Notes: a model not told the origin generated them from the letters alone. A stretch of 64,000 nucleotides of DNA from Chromohalobacter moromii (GCF_023091865.1 NZ_JAHXDI010000002.1:434001-498000); one strand, 5' to 3'; counted from the first letter of the stretch, positions 17,551 to 26,466 are shown. Translations and numbers: made by a program.

Positions 17551-18222
17551 TCATGATGTTTCGGGCTGTTTAGCGCGCTCTTCCAGCAGCGCGACGATGC
17601 CTTCGCAGGCTTCTTGAATATGCGTCTTCAACAACTCACAGGCCTGATCGGCATCGCCCTGACGGGCTAGTTCGAGAAGGCCGTGATGTTCCTGCTCGGC
17701 TTTCTCGATTTCCTGGGTGTAGACCAACTGCATGCGAATATAGCGATCCGACTTGGTGTTCAATTGGCTGATCAGGGAGAGGGTTTCAGGTAGGTTGGCC
17801 GGGGCGTAAAGCGCCTGATGGAAGGCGAAGTTGTACTCGCTCCAGTTATCGATGTCGCCGCCGGAATTCAGCGCCTGGTCGTACTTGAGGAGGATGTCTT
17901 CGGCCTTTTTCAGGTCTGTGTCGGTAAGGCCATTGATGGCGTGGCGCAGCACGTAGGTCTCGAGCAAAACGCGAAGGTCGAACAGTTCGCGGATCTTGGC
18001 CACGGAAAGCTCGGTGGTGAAAGCCCCCCGGTGAGCGTGAAATTCGACCAGACCCTCGGACTCCAGTGTCAGCAAGGCCTCACGGACGGGGATGCGACTG
18101 ACATCGTAGTCATTGGCCAAGGCATCCTGACGCAACTGGGTACCGCCTTTGAATTCCCCACCCAGGATACGCCCGCGTAGATCGTCCGCGACGAATTGCG
18201 CTCGTGTCTTGTAAGTCGCCAT
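17551..18222 (-). CDS. GntR/FCD-family regulator of the hydroxyproline-type cluster
   Basis: A 223 aa regulator with an N-terminal winged helix (DALANDYDVSRIPVREALLTLE, about residues 35-56) and an FCD domain with the metal-site stretch YNFAFHQALY. The start at 18222 is chosen because AGGGA lies 7 bases upstream; a longer frame to 18294 would include the operator-like promoter sequence. It sits between the dehydrogenase and deaminase genes, and TTGTATA-type sites occur at all three cluster promoters, so it probably represses the cluster until hydroxyproline or an intermediate is present. Confidence 0.87.
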   Translation of the reverse strand: MATYKTRAQFVADDLRGRILGGEFKGGTQLRQDALANDYDVSRIPVREALLTLESEGLVEFHAHRGAFTTELSVAKIRELFDLRVLLETYVLRHAINGLTDTDLKKAEDILLKYDQALNSGGDIDNWSEYNFAFHQALYAPANLPETLSLISQLNTKSDRYIRMQLVYTQEIEKAEQEHHGLLELARQGDADQACELLKTHIQEACEGIVALLEERAKQPETS

Positions 18223-18253
18223 GGCCAGTCCCTGCCGAAGGTTGGAATTCGCA

Positions 18254-18267
18254 TACTGTATACAAAC
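18254..18267. promoter_or_regulatory. Putative operator at gntR promoter (ACTGTATACAAACT)
   Basis: A partly palindromic TGTATACA-containing site about 32 bp upstream of the gntR start, related in its core to the sites at 17274 and 20441. It suggests autoregulation. Confidence 0.5.
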
Positions 18268-18355
18268 TGCAATGAATGTCCAAGATGAAGGCATGGGACA
18301 CCGTGTTCAGACAGCGACATGCGAGAGTGCTCGGCTTGATGAATCAGGAAAGGCA

Positions 18356-18387
18356 GCCGGGAGGCTGGTCATCGTAGACCTCCCGGC
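18356..18387 (-). terminator. Hairpin after the DapA-family gene
   Basis: GCCGGGAGG (18356-18364) pairs with CCTCCCGGC (18379-18387), 47 bp beyond the deaminase stop. In the minus direction the stem is followed by TGCCTTTCCT, a weak U-rich tail. It probably ends the epimerase-deaminase transcript before gntR. Confidence 0.5.
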
Positions 18388-18434
18388 ATGGCAGTGAAGT
18401 GACACCTACAATGCCAAGATGTGAGGTGTCTCGT

Positions 18435-19382
18435 TTAGGCGTCGTCGAGGGCGGCGGACCATTGCGCGTACCAAGTACGGAACAGGTCGTACTGGGCTTC
18501 AATGTAATGACGCTGGGCGTCGCTAAGCACGTCGCTTTCGTTGAAATGCAGCGCGTACTCGTTTTCGCCGTTGAGGACCATCAAGTGCTTGTAATAAAGC
18601 ACCAAATCGGCGCCTTCGTCGAAAGAGGACAACACGCCGAGCGCTTCTTCGAGCTCCTTGGCCCGGCGGCGTGCGACGACGTCTCCCTTGGCCGCTTTCT
18701 TGCTGAGTGCGACGAGGTGCAACACTTCGCGGGGCAGAGCGTTACCGATACCGGTGATGGCACCGGTCGCACCGCAGTTGACGAAGCCGTGGTAGACGGT
18801 GGTGTCAACGCCGACCATCAGGGTGACGTCATCATCCTGTGAGGTGATGTGTTCCGCCGCGTAACGCAGGTCATCGGCGCCGCCGAACTCCTTGAAGCCG
18901 ATCAAGTTCGAGTGTTGGGCGCGAAGCGCGAAGAATAGGTCGGCACGGGTGGCGAAGCCGTAGTGCGGACTGTTGTAGATCACCGCCGGCAAATTGGGCG
19001 CGGCGTCGAGAATGGCCGAGAAGTGAGCCTTCTGCGCGGTGGCGGACGTACCGCGAGACAGCACGCGGGGAATGGCCATCAGTCCATGCGCGCCGACCTT
19101 GGCCGCATGCGCTGCATGAGAGACGGCTTCCTTGGAGTTGACCGCACCGGTGCCGACGATGGTCGGGATGCCCGCTTCGACCAGCCGTGCGACGCCTTCC
19201 TGACGCTGCGCTTCGCTTAGAAGAGGCCAGTCGCCCATGGAACCGCAGTACACCACGCCGCTCATCCCCAGTTCGATCAGTTCACGGCCCTTGGCAACCA
19301 AGGCGTCGAAATCCGGCTGGCGGTCGGCGGTGCAAGGTGTCATCAGTGCGGGAATGCAACCGGTAAAGATGGCATCGTTCAT
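18435..19382 (-). CDS. DapA-family lyase, probable pyrroline-4-hydroxy-2-carboxylate deaminase
   Basis: A 315 aa TIM-barrel enzyme of the dihydrodipicolinate synthase/N-acetylneuraminate lyase family. The catalytic Tyr is in VIYNSPHYGFATRADL and the Schiff-base Lys in IGFKEFGGADDL (about residue 167). It lies 94 bp downstream of a hydroxyproline-type epimerase and near a D-amino acid dehydrogenase. That set matches bacterial 4-hydroxyproline breakdown, where this family deaminates and dehydrates pyrroline-4-hydroxy-2-carboxylate to alpha-ketoglutarate semialdehyde. True DapA function in lysine synthesis is unlikely in this context. Confidence 0.82.
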   Translation of the reverse strand: MNDAIFTGCIPALMTPCTADRQPDFDALVAKGRELIELGMSGVVYCGSMGDWPLLSEAQRQEGVARLVEAGIPTIVGTGAVNSKEAVSHAAHAAKVGAHGLMAIPRVLSRGTSATAQKAHFSAILDAAPNLPAVIYNSPHYGFATRADLFFALRAQHSNLIGFKEFGGADDLRYAAEHITSQDDDVTLMVGVDTTVYHGFVNCGATGAITGIGNALPREVLHLVALSKKAAKGDVVARRRAKELEEALGVLSSFDEGADLVLYYKHLMVLNGENEYALHFNESDVLSDAQRHYIEAQYDLFRTWYAQWSAALDDA

Positions 19383-19476
19383 CGTTGTACCTCGAAGGTT
19401 GGTCTATTGCATGCAGGTGGCTCAGCGCAGCGGCATCGCCGTAATGCCCGGCGCTGAATCGTCGAGAACAAAGAGA

Positions 19477-20412
19477 TCACTGACGCGTGATCCCCCAGGC
19501 GAACGGGTCGTGTTCGTCGATTAGTAGAGTGGCGTCGGCGCTGAGATAGGCGCGCCCCTTGATCGAAGGACGAATGCGCTCGCCCTCCCATTCGTAGGTG
19601 GCCTCGAACTGGCCGCCGCAGATGCTCGCCTGGACCCAGCTCTGCCTCGGCGCCAACTTGCCGTCGGCGGCGAGGCAGGCGAGTTTGGCGCTGGTGCCGG
19701 TGCCGCAGGGCGAGCGGTCATAGGCCTTGCCGGGACACAGCACGAAATTTCGGCTGTCAGCCTCGCGGTCGTCGCAGAAGAGTTCGATGTGGTCGATGAC
19801 ACCGCCGTTTCCCCCGGTGATCGATTGGGCTTCCAGTGCCTGACGAATGGCCCAGGTGTAGTCGGTGAGCCCCTCGACGTTATCGAGTTCGATGGCCATG
19901 CCGTGATCGCTGACCAGGAAGAACCAGTTGCCGCCCCAGGCGATGTCGCCGTGTACGGTGCCGTATCCCGGCACCTCCACGGGGACCTGGCGGCGATGAC
20001 GGTAGGAGGGGACATTGCGCACGGTCACGGCGCCGTCGTCGTGAAGCGTGGCGCTGATGGGGCCCGCTGGCGTATCGATCTTGTGGCAGCCCGGCGTCAT
20101 GCGTCCCAGGTGATGTAGCGACGCCACTAGCCCGATGGTGCCGTGGCCGCACATGCCCAGATAACCGCTGTTGTTGAAGAAGATGACCCCGCAACTAGCA
20201 TCACTGGACTCGGGGGCGCAGTACAACGCGCCGACCAGCACGTCATGCCCACGCGGTTCCAGCATGATGGCTCGTCGCCATGCGTCGTGATTGTCGCGGA
20301 AGTCATCGCATTTCTCGGCGATGGTGCGACCGGAAAGCGTCGGCATGCCTTCCATGACCAATCGTGTCGGCTCTCCCGCGGTGTGGGAGTCGATGACGTG
20401 CACCCGTTTCAT
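19477..20412 (-). CDS. 4-hydroxyproline 2-epimerase (proline racemase family)
   Basis: A 311 aa cytoplasmic epimerase. Both catalytic cysteines are present, in [11 protein letters not shown] (about residue 88) and [12 protein letters not shown] (about residue 236). This Cys-Cys pair separates epimerases/racemases from the Cys-Thr dehydratases of the same family. The product is expected to be cis-4-hydroxy-D-proline from trans-4-hydroxy-L-proline. The ATG at 20412 has AAGG a few bases upstream. It is first in a pair with the deaminase gene. Proline racemase activity cannot be fully excluded. Confidence 0.86.
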   Translation of the reverse strand: MKRVHVIDSHTAGEPTRLVMEGMPTLSGRTIAEKCDDFRDNHDAWRRAIMLEPRGHDVLVGALYCAPESSDASCGVIFFNNSGYLGMCGHGTIGLVASLHHLGRMTPGCHKIDTPAGPISATLHDDGAVTVRNVPSYRHRRQVPVEVPGYGTVHGDIAWGGNWFFLVSDHGMAIELDNVEGLTDYTWAIRQALEAQSITGGNGGVIDHIELFCDDREADSRNFVLCPGKAYDRSPCGTGTSAKLACLAADGKLAPRQSWVQASICGGQFEATYEWEGERIRPSIKGRAYLSADATLLIDEHDPFAWGITRQ

Positions 20413-20440
20413 AAGCACCTTCGTTCGATCTTGTTAGGTT

Positions 20441-20457
20441 TTATATTTTATACAATC
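20441..20457. promoter_or_regulatory. Putative operator upstream of the epimerase gene
   Basis: TTATATTTTATACAATC, located 29 bp upstream of the epimerase start. It is the exact reverse complement of the 17-mer at 17274-17290 in front of the dehydrogenase. An exact AT-rich 17-mer at two promoters of one pathway in a GC-rich genome strongly suggests a shared regulator site. Confidence 0.62.
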
Positions 20458-20692
20458 TTCAAGAGGCTTTGTGAAGCTTTGTCCGGCGACAATTATCCAA
20501 GAGGGGTACGACATGGGTTCATGCCGGGGCATACGTTAACGCTTGCTTGAGCCGGCGCCGCGTCGGTGGATAAGACATCGCGTGCGCCGGCGAAAGTGGG
20601 AAGGAAGGGAAGCTAGAAGGAAAGTGACAGTGTTGTCTGCGCCAGGGCTGATGCCGTGAGCGAGCCCCAGGCTGTTACCTCAGTGCGTGTGG

Positions 20693-21313
20693 TTAGCCTG
20701 GCCGGTGCATCTTGAAGTTTTGCTCGGCGCTGATTTCGAAATAATCGGCCGGGCCGCCGCCGCGTAGAATGGGGTGCGCCTCGGCGGTCTGATAGACGCC
20801 GTCATATAGCAGTGACTGGTCGATGTGCACACCGACGACTTCGCCGAGCACCAGCCAGGTCTCGAGCGACTCACCGGCGGCGGAGTGGAGCTGAATCAGC
20901 TGACTCAGCCGACACTCGAATGCGACGCGCGCTTCGGCGACATGCGGTACCTCGATGACCTGGGAGGTGCGCGGCGTCAGACCGGCCAGTGCGAACTCAT
21001 CGACCTCGGGCGCGACGGCCGCGCAGCTTGCATTCATCTGCTCGGCGAGCGGGCGAGTCGCCAAGTGCCAGCAGAACTCGCCGGTGGCGGCGATATTACG
21101 CACGCTGTCCTTGTAGCCGATGCTGGAGAACCCCACGATCGGCGGCGTGTAGTTGAAAGCGTTGAAGAAGCTATAAGGGGCCAGGTTCAGGTGGCCGTCG
21201 CGATCCTGAGAGGAGACCCAGCCGATCGGACGTGGCCCGACGATGGCGTTGAATGGGTCGTGTGGCAGGCCGTGGCCCTGGTGCGGCTCGTAGAAGTGAA
21301 ATCCATCACGCAT
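20693..21313 (-). CDS. Flavin reductase-like/FMN-binding protein (DIM6/NTAB type)
   Basis: A 206 aa protein of the flavin-reductase-like split-barrel fold. Conserved stretches are NAIVGPRPIGWVSSQDRDGHLNLAPYSFFNAF near the N-terminus and VGFSSIGYKDSVRNI, which line the flavin site. Relatives reduce FMN for a partner oxygenase or act on unknown substrates. It is on the same strand as the hydroxyproline genes but separated by about 280 bp with an operator region between, so it is probably a separate unit. No partner oxygenase is adjacent. Confidence 0.8.
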   Translation of the reverse strand: MRDGFHFYEPHQGHGLPHDPFNAIVGPRPIGWVSSQDRDGHLNLAPYSFFNAFNYTPPIVGFSSIGYKDSVRNIAATGEFCWHLATRPLAEQMNASCAAVAPEVDEFALAGLTPRTSQVIEVPHVAEARVAFECRLSQLIQLHSAAGESLETWLVLGEVVGVHIDQSLLYDGVYQTAEAHPILRGGGPADYFEISAEQNFKMHRPG

Positions 21314-21411
21314 GGTGCTTCCCTATGTTGTTTCCTGGATCAATGCGTGGATGGTAGCCAGAGACGGGTGCCGGCGATAGGGGCGGCAATGTGATCGGCA
21401 TGACCAGACGC

Positions 21412-22269
21412 TTAGGTCGCGCTGCCGTCGAGGACGTCGCGTGTGCGGCGTACATTGGTGAGCAGCGGGGCACCAGTGGCGGGGTCGGTCATCAGTGTGC
21501 AATCGACGCCATACAGCCGCTTGACCAGCTCAGGGGTGACCGTTTGGCTGGGCAGTCCCTCGGCGATGACGTGGCCTTGGTACATGGCAATCAGGTGGTC
21601 GGCGTAGCGACATGCGCTGACCAGGTCGTGGATGACCATGACGATGGTCTTGCCCGAGGCGGCGAGTGATTGGATGAGCTCATAGACTTCGACCTGATGG
21701 CCGAGGTCGAGCGCCGAGGTGGGTTCGTCGAGCAGCAGCGTTGCGGTCTGCTGGGCGATGGCCATGGCGATCCACGTGCGTTGGCGCTGGCCCCCGGAAA
21801 GCGCGTCTACCGGGCGCTCGGCAAGCGTCGTCAGCCCCGTTAGCTCGAGCGCTTCGTCGACGCAGGCCTTGTCGTCTGCGGACCACTGGCGTAGCCAGCT
21901 TTGATGCGGATGACGCCCGAAGCGTACCAGTTCGGCGACGGTCAACGCCTCGGGGGCATGCGGCTGCTGCGGCAATAGTGCCAGCCGCTTGGCCAGTTGG
22001 CGGGTCGGCTGGTGCCGGATGTCCGTGCCGTTGAGCAGCACCGTGCCGCCCCGGGGTTTGAGCAGCCGCGACAGCCCGGCCAGCAGTGTCGACTTGCCGC
22101 AGCCATTGGGGCCAACGATGGCCGTGACCTGGCCAGCGGGTAGTTGCAGGTCGAGATCCTCGATGACCGCGACCGAGCCGTACGCCAGCGACAAGCCCTG
22201 AGTCGTCATATCCGGTGCGATGTCGGGCTGAGTAGCGTCACGCTCGCAGGCTGGGGCGTCGTGTGTCAT
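21412..22269 (-). CDS. Ferric-siderophore ABC transporter ATPase (FecE/FepC type)
   Basis: A 285 aa ATPase energising the two FecCD permeases encoded just upstream. Walker A is GPNGCGKST (about 53-61), the signature is LSGGQRQR, and Walker B is ATLLLDEPTSALDLGHQ, closest to ferric enterobactin/citrate and hydroxamate systems. The start at 22269 overlaps the permease stop (ATGA) and has AGGA upstream; Met21 is an alternative. It ends the operon of receptor, permease, permease and ATPase. The siderophore type is not determined. Confidence 0.92.
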   Translation of the reverse strand: MTHDAPACERDATQPDIAPDMTTQGLSLAYGSVAVIEDLDLQLPAGQVTAIVGPNGCGKSTLLAGLSRLLKPRGGTVLLNGTDIRHQPTRQLAKRLALLPQQPHAPEALTVAELVRFGRHPHQSWLRQWSADDKACVDEALELTGLTTLAERPVDALSGGQRQRTWIAMAIAQQTATLLLDEPTSALDLGHQVEVYELIQSLAASGKTIVMVIHDLVSACRYADHLIAMYQGHVIAEGLPSQTVTPELVKRLYGVDCTLMTDPATGAPLLTNVRRTRDVLDGSAT

Positions 22270-23390
22270 GGCGCGGTCCTGGCGTTGGGGTTCAAGAGTA
22301 TCCACAGCAGTAGTGGGCTGCCGATCAAGGCAGTGACGATGCCCACCGGTACTTCGATGGGGGCGAGTATCACGCGCCCAAGCAGGTCGGCGGCGACCAT
22401 GACCACCGCCCCGGCGAGGGTTGCGCCGACCACGGGTACCGTGTTCTTGGCGCTGAGCTGACGCGCGAACTCCGGGCCGATCAGTGCCACCATGCCCACC
22501 GGTCCCGCCACTGCCACGGCCAGCCCGGTGAGAATCACCGCGACGCTCAGGGCGACCATCCGGCAGCGTCCCGCCGCGATGCCCAAACTGATGGCGACGG
22601 CGTCGGAAAGTCGCAATACGGTGAGCGAGCGGGTCAGCCATATGCCAGCCAGCAAGGCAGGCAGCAGGGCCAGCGACAGGCTCAGCACCGCGTGATCGGG
22701 GCGGGCGTTGAGACTGCCCACCGTCCACGGGTAGGCCGCATTGGCGGCGTCGATGGAGACGCGCGTCAGCATGAGCTGGGTGAGGGCGCCAAAGACGGCC
22801 CCGACACCGATGCCGGCGACCAGGAAGCGATACCCGCGCACGCCGATGCGGCCCGTCAAGCCGAAGGTGAGCGCCGCGGCGACGGCGGCGCCGGTCAAGG
22901 CCATCGCCGGCGGGGCCAGGCTGATGCCGGCGCCCACCACGGAGGCCACGGCGAAAGCGGTGGCGCCGTTGTCGAGGCCGACGATCCCTGGCGTGGCCAG
23001 GCGGTTGCGCGCGACGGTCTGCATCAGGCAACCGGCCAGCGCAAAGGCGCCACCGGTGACGACGCCGGCAACGATGCGAGGCAAGCGCAATTCTTGAATC
23101 ACGAAGGTGTCGAGTGGGCTGCCCGCTCCGAACAAGGCGCGAAGTGTCGCCGGCAGCGATAGCGACGCGGCGCTGCCGGTATTCAGCGAGACGCCTGCCA
23201 GCAGTATCAGGAGCCCTAACAGCAGCAGATTGGCGAGCAGGTTGCGCTTGTCGACGATCACGCGCAGCGGGGGGCGCTGGCCCAACGGCAACGCGAGATA
23301 GTACTTGTCCTGGCGTACCGCGTTCGGGGCGTCGACGGGGGACGTCATGGCGTGTCCCATGGAAGGTGTCGTGGATACGGAGTCGGGCAT
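22266..23390 (-). CDS. FecCD-family ferric-siderophore permease (second)
   Basis: A 374 aa inner-membrane permease of the BtuCD/FecCD fold. Family marks are LRLPRIVAGVVTGGAFALAG and the coupling region VAGPVGMVALIGPEFARQL. An N-terminal cytoplasmic extension of about 50 residues precedes the first helix. I chose the ATG at 23390, which starts 8 bp after the upstream permease stop and has AGG upstream; Met at 23348 would also serve. It should pair with the other permease as a heterodimer, as FepD/FepG do. Confidence 0.88.
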   Translation of the reverse strand: MPDSVSTTPSMGHAMTSPVDAPNAVRQDKYYLALPLGQRPPLRVIVDKRNLLANLLLLGLLILLAGVSLNTGSAASLSLPATLRALFGAGSPLDTFVIQELRLPRIVAGVVTGGAFALAGCLMQTVARNRLATPGIVGLDNGATAFAVASVVGAGISLAPPAMALTGAAVAAALTFGLTGRIGVRGYRFLVAGIGVGAVFGALTQLMLTRVSIDAANAAYPWTVGSLNARPDHAVLSLSLALLPALLAGIWLTRSLTVLRLSDAVAISLGIAAGRCRMVALSVAVILTGLAVAVAGPVGMVALIGPEFARQLSAKNTVPVVGATLAGAVVMVAADLLGRVILAPIEVPVGIVTALIGSPLLLWILLNPNARTAP

Positions 23391-23397
23391 AAATGGC

Positions 23398-24438
23398 CTA
23401 GAGCGTCGGCAGCCGGCGGCCACGCACCACGCCGATCAGCACGGGCGCGCCAATCAGCGCCGTGAGCACGCCCAGCGGGAGTTCGGAAGGCGGCACCACG
23501 AGCCGCGAGACGATGTCTGCACTGACGACGACGATAGGACCCAGTGGCAAGCACAGCCATAGCGTGCGCCGAATATCGGGGCCGGCCAGTGCGCGTGCGG
23601 CGAAGGGCACCACCAGCCCCACGAAGGCGATGGGCCCGGCCGCGGCGGTGGCGCCACCCACCAGTAGGGCGACGACCACGATCACCAGCAGACGCACAAC
23701 GCGGGGATGATGCCCGAGCCCGATGGCGACGTGCTCACCGAGCGCCAGTGCTGCCAGTGGGCGTGCGAGGAGGATGGTCAGCAATGCGGCCACTCCCAGG
23801 CTGGGGAATAGTGGCACCAGGTCGTCGAGTTGGCGGCCAGCGAGGCTGCCCACCACCCAGAAGCGAATTTCGTCTGCCGTGTGTTGATCGTAGAGCAGGA
23901 TCAGCGACGACAGCGAATGCAACAAGCCCGACAGGATGGCCCCGGCCAGGATGAGGCGGACAGGGTCGTTGCCGATGCCTTGCAGGCGCGCGGCGGCAAG
24001 TACGCAGAGACACCCGCCCAGGGCGCCGAGTTGGGCGACCGAGACGCGTAGCGTGGCGGTATCGGCGCCCCACAGGATCGCCAACGTCACGGCGAAGGCA
24101 GCCCCTGCGCTGACGCCCAGCAGCCCGGGTTCCGCCAGCGGGTTGCGCGTCACGGCCTGGAGCAACGCCCCCGCAACGCCGAGTGCGACGCCCACCACCA
24201 GGCCGATCCACAGCCGGGGCGCGCGTAGCTCGGCGATCACGAAACGGGCCTCGCTATCGTATGAAGCGGCGGCACCTAAGTCCTGCAGTGCCTGCCAAGC
24301 GCGTGAAGGGCCGACATCACCGGCCCCGTACAGCAAGCTCAACAGTGCAATGGCGATGAGCAGTCCGCTCAAGCCAAGCCACAGGCCGATCAATGAGCGT
24401 GGCTTACCGAATGACAGGTAATGAGTCAGGACACGCAT
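23398..24438 (-). CDS. FecCD-family ferric-siderophore permease (first)
   Basis: A 346 aa permease with about ten helices. It has the family opening LRAPRLWIGLVVGVALGVAGALLQAVTRNPLAEPGLLG and the ATPase-coupling motif AAGPIAFVGLVVPFAARAL near residue 265. It shares its fold and motifs with the next gene and lies 44 bp downstream of the binding-protein gene. It imports an iron-siderophore complex from the periplasmic receptor across the inner membrane. Confidence 0.9.
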   Translation of the reverse strand: MRVLTHYLSFGKPRSLIGLWLGLSGLLIAIALLSLLYGAGDVGPSRAWQALQDLGAAASYDSEARFVIAELRAPRLWIGLVVGVALGVAGALLQAVTRNPLAEPGLLGVSAGAAFAVTLAILWGADTATLRVSVAQLGALGGCLCVLAAARLQGIGNDPVRLILAGAILSGLLHSLSSLILLYDQHTADEIRFWVVGSLAGRQLDDLVPLFPSLGVAALLTILLARPLAALALGEHVAIGLGHHPRVVRLLVIVVVALLVGGATAAAGPIAFVGLVVPFAARALAGPDIRRTLWLCLPLGPIVVVSADIVSRLVVPPSELPLGVLTALIGAPVLIGVVRGRRLPTL

Positions 24439-24482
24439 GAGGGCATCGTCATCATCAAGTGCTTAAGCATCCGTGGACGCAA

Positions 24483-25400
24483 TCATTGGGCCGCATCCAT
24501 GGCGGAGGCGAGGTCATCGAGTATTGCCTTTGCCGCCATCGGCCCGGTAGCACTGGTCCACAATTGGCCGTCGACGGTGACCACCTGATCGCGCTGGACG
24601 ACATCGAGACGCTCGAAGGCCGGCGATTGCTTGGCTGCCTCGTAAGCCTCGTCACCTTCGGCGTTCAGCGTGGCCAGGAACAACCAGTCGTTATCGATCC
24701 GTGAGAGATTCTCGAGACTCAGCGGATCGCTGTGCGGGCGTCCCTCCTTGACGGTGCCGCCGTCGTCGACCGCAAAACCGCTTTTGGTGAGGAGTGTGTT
24801 GGAGAAGATTTGCGGTGCCATCACGAGCGCGCCTTGCGGCATCCAGCGAATCAAGCTGGCGCTCGGAGAGCCGTTCTGACGTTCGCTCAACGTCTCGGCC
24901 TTGGCATTGACCTCGGCGATAGCGTCATCGATGGTGTCGCGGCGCCCGAGTGCCTCGCCATAGATCCGTGCCTCATTTTCCCAGCTATCCATTTGATAGG
25001 GTTCGACATCCGGTACTACGGTCGGTGCGATGTGCGACAGCAGATCGTACTGAGTCTCGGGCAGTCGCGGCGAAGCCAGAATGACATCTGGCATGAGCGC
25101 CGCTACCGCTTCGATGTTGGTCTCACGCGGCGTGCCGACGATATCGATATCCCCGGCCTTCTCGGTGAGGTAACGCGCGACGCCGTCGCCGCCTCGGGTA
25201 GCGACCGCGCCCAGCGGCTTCACGCCCGCCGTCAGCGCGGTATCCAGCGCGTTGGTATAGAGCGTGACGACACGCGCGGGATCGTCGGCGACCTCCACCG
25301 TACCGTAGGCGGTCTCCAGGGACCTGGCGTCGGCTGGAAGCGTCGCGGAAAGCGCGGCGATACCGGCCGTCGCCATGCAAAGGTGTCGTAGCGATGTCAT
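24483..25400 (-). CDS. Ferric-siderophore periplasmic binding protein
   Basis: A 305 aa class III (helical backbone) solute receptor. A signal peptide of about 23 residues (MTSLRHLCMATAGIAALSAT) is followed by VEVADDPARVVTLYTNALDTALTAGVKPLGA, the standard opening of FepB/FhuD-like proteins. The ATG at 25400 has AGGAG seven bases upstream; an upstream extension to 25511 would run through the putative Fur site. It is first in the importer operon. No siderophore synthesis genes are nearby, so the ligand may be a xenosiderophore. Confidence 0.88.
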   Translation of the reverse strand: MTSLRHLCMATAGIAALSATLPADARSLETAYGTVEVADDPARVVTLYTNALDTALTAGVKPLGAVATRGGDGVARYLTEKAGDIDIVGTPRETNIEAVAALMPDVILASPRLPETQYDLLSHIAPTVVPDVEPYQMDSWENEARIYGEALGRRDTIDDAIAEVNAKAETLSERQNGSPSASLIRWMPQGALVMAPQIFSNTLLTKSGFAVDDGGTVKEGRPHSDPLSLENLSRIDNDWLFLATLNAEGDEAYEAAKQSPAFERLDVVQRDQVVTVDGQLWTSATGPMAAKAILDDLASAMDAAQ

Positions 25401-25480
25401 GAGAGGCTCCTGATGGTGATTGCCGTGCTGATCGATCCCGGAGACACGAACCCTGTGCTCGAGCACGTGGAATAGTAAAC

Positions 25481-25501
25481 GAGAACAAATGTAAATGAGA
25501 A
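25481..25501. promoter_or_regulatory. Possible Fur box upstream of the siderophore receptor gene
   Basis: An AT-rich, loosely symmetrical sequence ending in AAATGAGAA, resembling half of the Fur consensus with its repeated NATWAT-type hexamers. It lies about 80 bp upstream of the receptor gene of an iron importer. The match is partial, so this is a candidate only. Confidence 0.4.
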
Positions 25502-25747
25502 GCCATCTCATGAGTTGTCGGTCGCTTCTCGGGCCGTATCGCCAGGCCGAGCGACATGGCCTCCCTGGGCTTCGTGTTACATGAGATAACGTTTGGGGTG
25601 GTTTTTTATTTATTAACTTATTGTTTTTAAATAAATATTCTGGGGGTGGAAAGAGCGAAGTAGGCGTATCCGAAGTGATGGCGATGAGGTAAGTGTTCTA
25701 GATGATGAAACAAAGCGTTCGTCGATCACCGAATCTCTGAGAGAGGC

Positions 25748-25770
25748 CGCACCACTCGGTGAGCGGTGCG
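25748..25770 (-). terminator. Weak hairpin after the GST gene
   Basis: CGCACC and GGTGCG arms around an 11-nt loop, about 15 bp beyond the GST stop. There is no T-tract; it is a weak candidate terminator. Confidence 0.3.
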
Positions 25771-25782
25771 AGAACGTGGTGA

Positions 25783-26466
25783 TTAGGCGCGGCGGTCTGC
25801 AAGGACGCGCCGACCGCGACGGCAATCCTGCTCATGAGGCTCGTCGATCCATGGCTCGGCGATGCCTTGCGATACCCATTCAGCGACGCTGGGATGCTCG
25901 AGCAAACGATGCGCATAGGCGAGTGCCGTCTCTGCGAGCGGCAGGTCATAGCCCTGGACGCGTACGGCCACCGGGGCGAAGAAAGCATCGACGGCCGTAA
26001 AGCGTTCACCGGCGAGCCACGGGCCGCCGAAGCGTTTCAGGCCTTCGCACCACAGGGCATCCAGTCGAGCGAGGTCCTTTTTCAAGCCCTCGCTCGGCGT
26101 GCCCAGTTCAATCCGCAACGAGCAGTTCATGGAGCATTCGTCACGCAAGGCTGGGAAGCCGGAATGCATTTCGGCGGTGGCGCAACGTGCCCAGGCCCGG
26201 GCATCGCGTGACCGAGGCCAGAGGTCCGGATGGGCTTCGGCAACATATTCGATGATCGCCAACGAGTCCCATACCACGTCGTCGCCCCCATGCAGGCACG
26301 GCACCTTGGCGGTGGGCGAAAACGACATGAAGTCGGTTTGCGGCCCGGCTCCTTTGAAAGGAGTGAGTTCTTCCTCGAAAGGAATATCGAGCGCTTTGAG
26401 GGCCACCCACGGGCGCATGGACCAGGACGAGTAGTTTTTATTGGCGATAAAGAGGCGATATGACAT
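25783..26466 (-). CDS. Glutathione S-transferase family protein
   Basis: A 227 aa GST with an N-terminal thioredoxin fold and a C-terminal helical domain. The opening YRLFIANKNYSSWSMRPW supplies the catalytic Ser, SPTAKVPCLHGGD has the cis-proline that binds glutathione, and WDSLAIIEYVAE has the Glu/Asp-Ser pair of the gamma-glutamyl site. The ATG at 26466 has GGAG seven bases upstream. Substrate unknown. The dienelactone hydrolase gene upstream is separated by a hairpin. Confidence 0.87.
   Translation of the reverse strand: MSYRLFIANKNYSSWSMRPWVALKALDIPFEEELTPFKGAGPQTDFMSFSPTAKVPCLHGGDDVVWDSLAIIEYVAEAHPDLWPRSRDARAWARCATAEMHSGFPALRDECSMNCSLRIELGTPSEGLKKDLARLDALWCEGLKRFGGPWLAGERFTAVDAFFAPVAVRVQGYDLPLAETALAYAHRLLEHPSVAEWVSQGIAEPWIDEPHEQDCRRGRRVLADRRA

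Larger units (their letters stand above)
25401..25782. other. Intergenic promoter region of the siderophore operon, no gene seen
   Basis: 382 bp between the siderophore receptor gene and the GST gene, both minus-strand. It contains a Fur-like site at 25481 and a strikingly AT-rich segment at about 25598-25640 that could hold promoter elements. A small inverted repeat around 25748-25770 near the GST stop may be that gene's terminator. No coding frame with a ribosome-binding site was found. Confidence 0.55.

Noticed and set aside
21412-23031. A 539-residue open frame joining the siderophore ATPase to an upstream extension.
   Set aside because: The upstream 254 codons are the shadow of the FecCD permease; the ATPase starts at 22269 with a ribosome-binding site.
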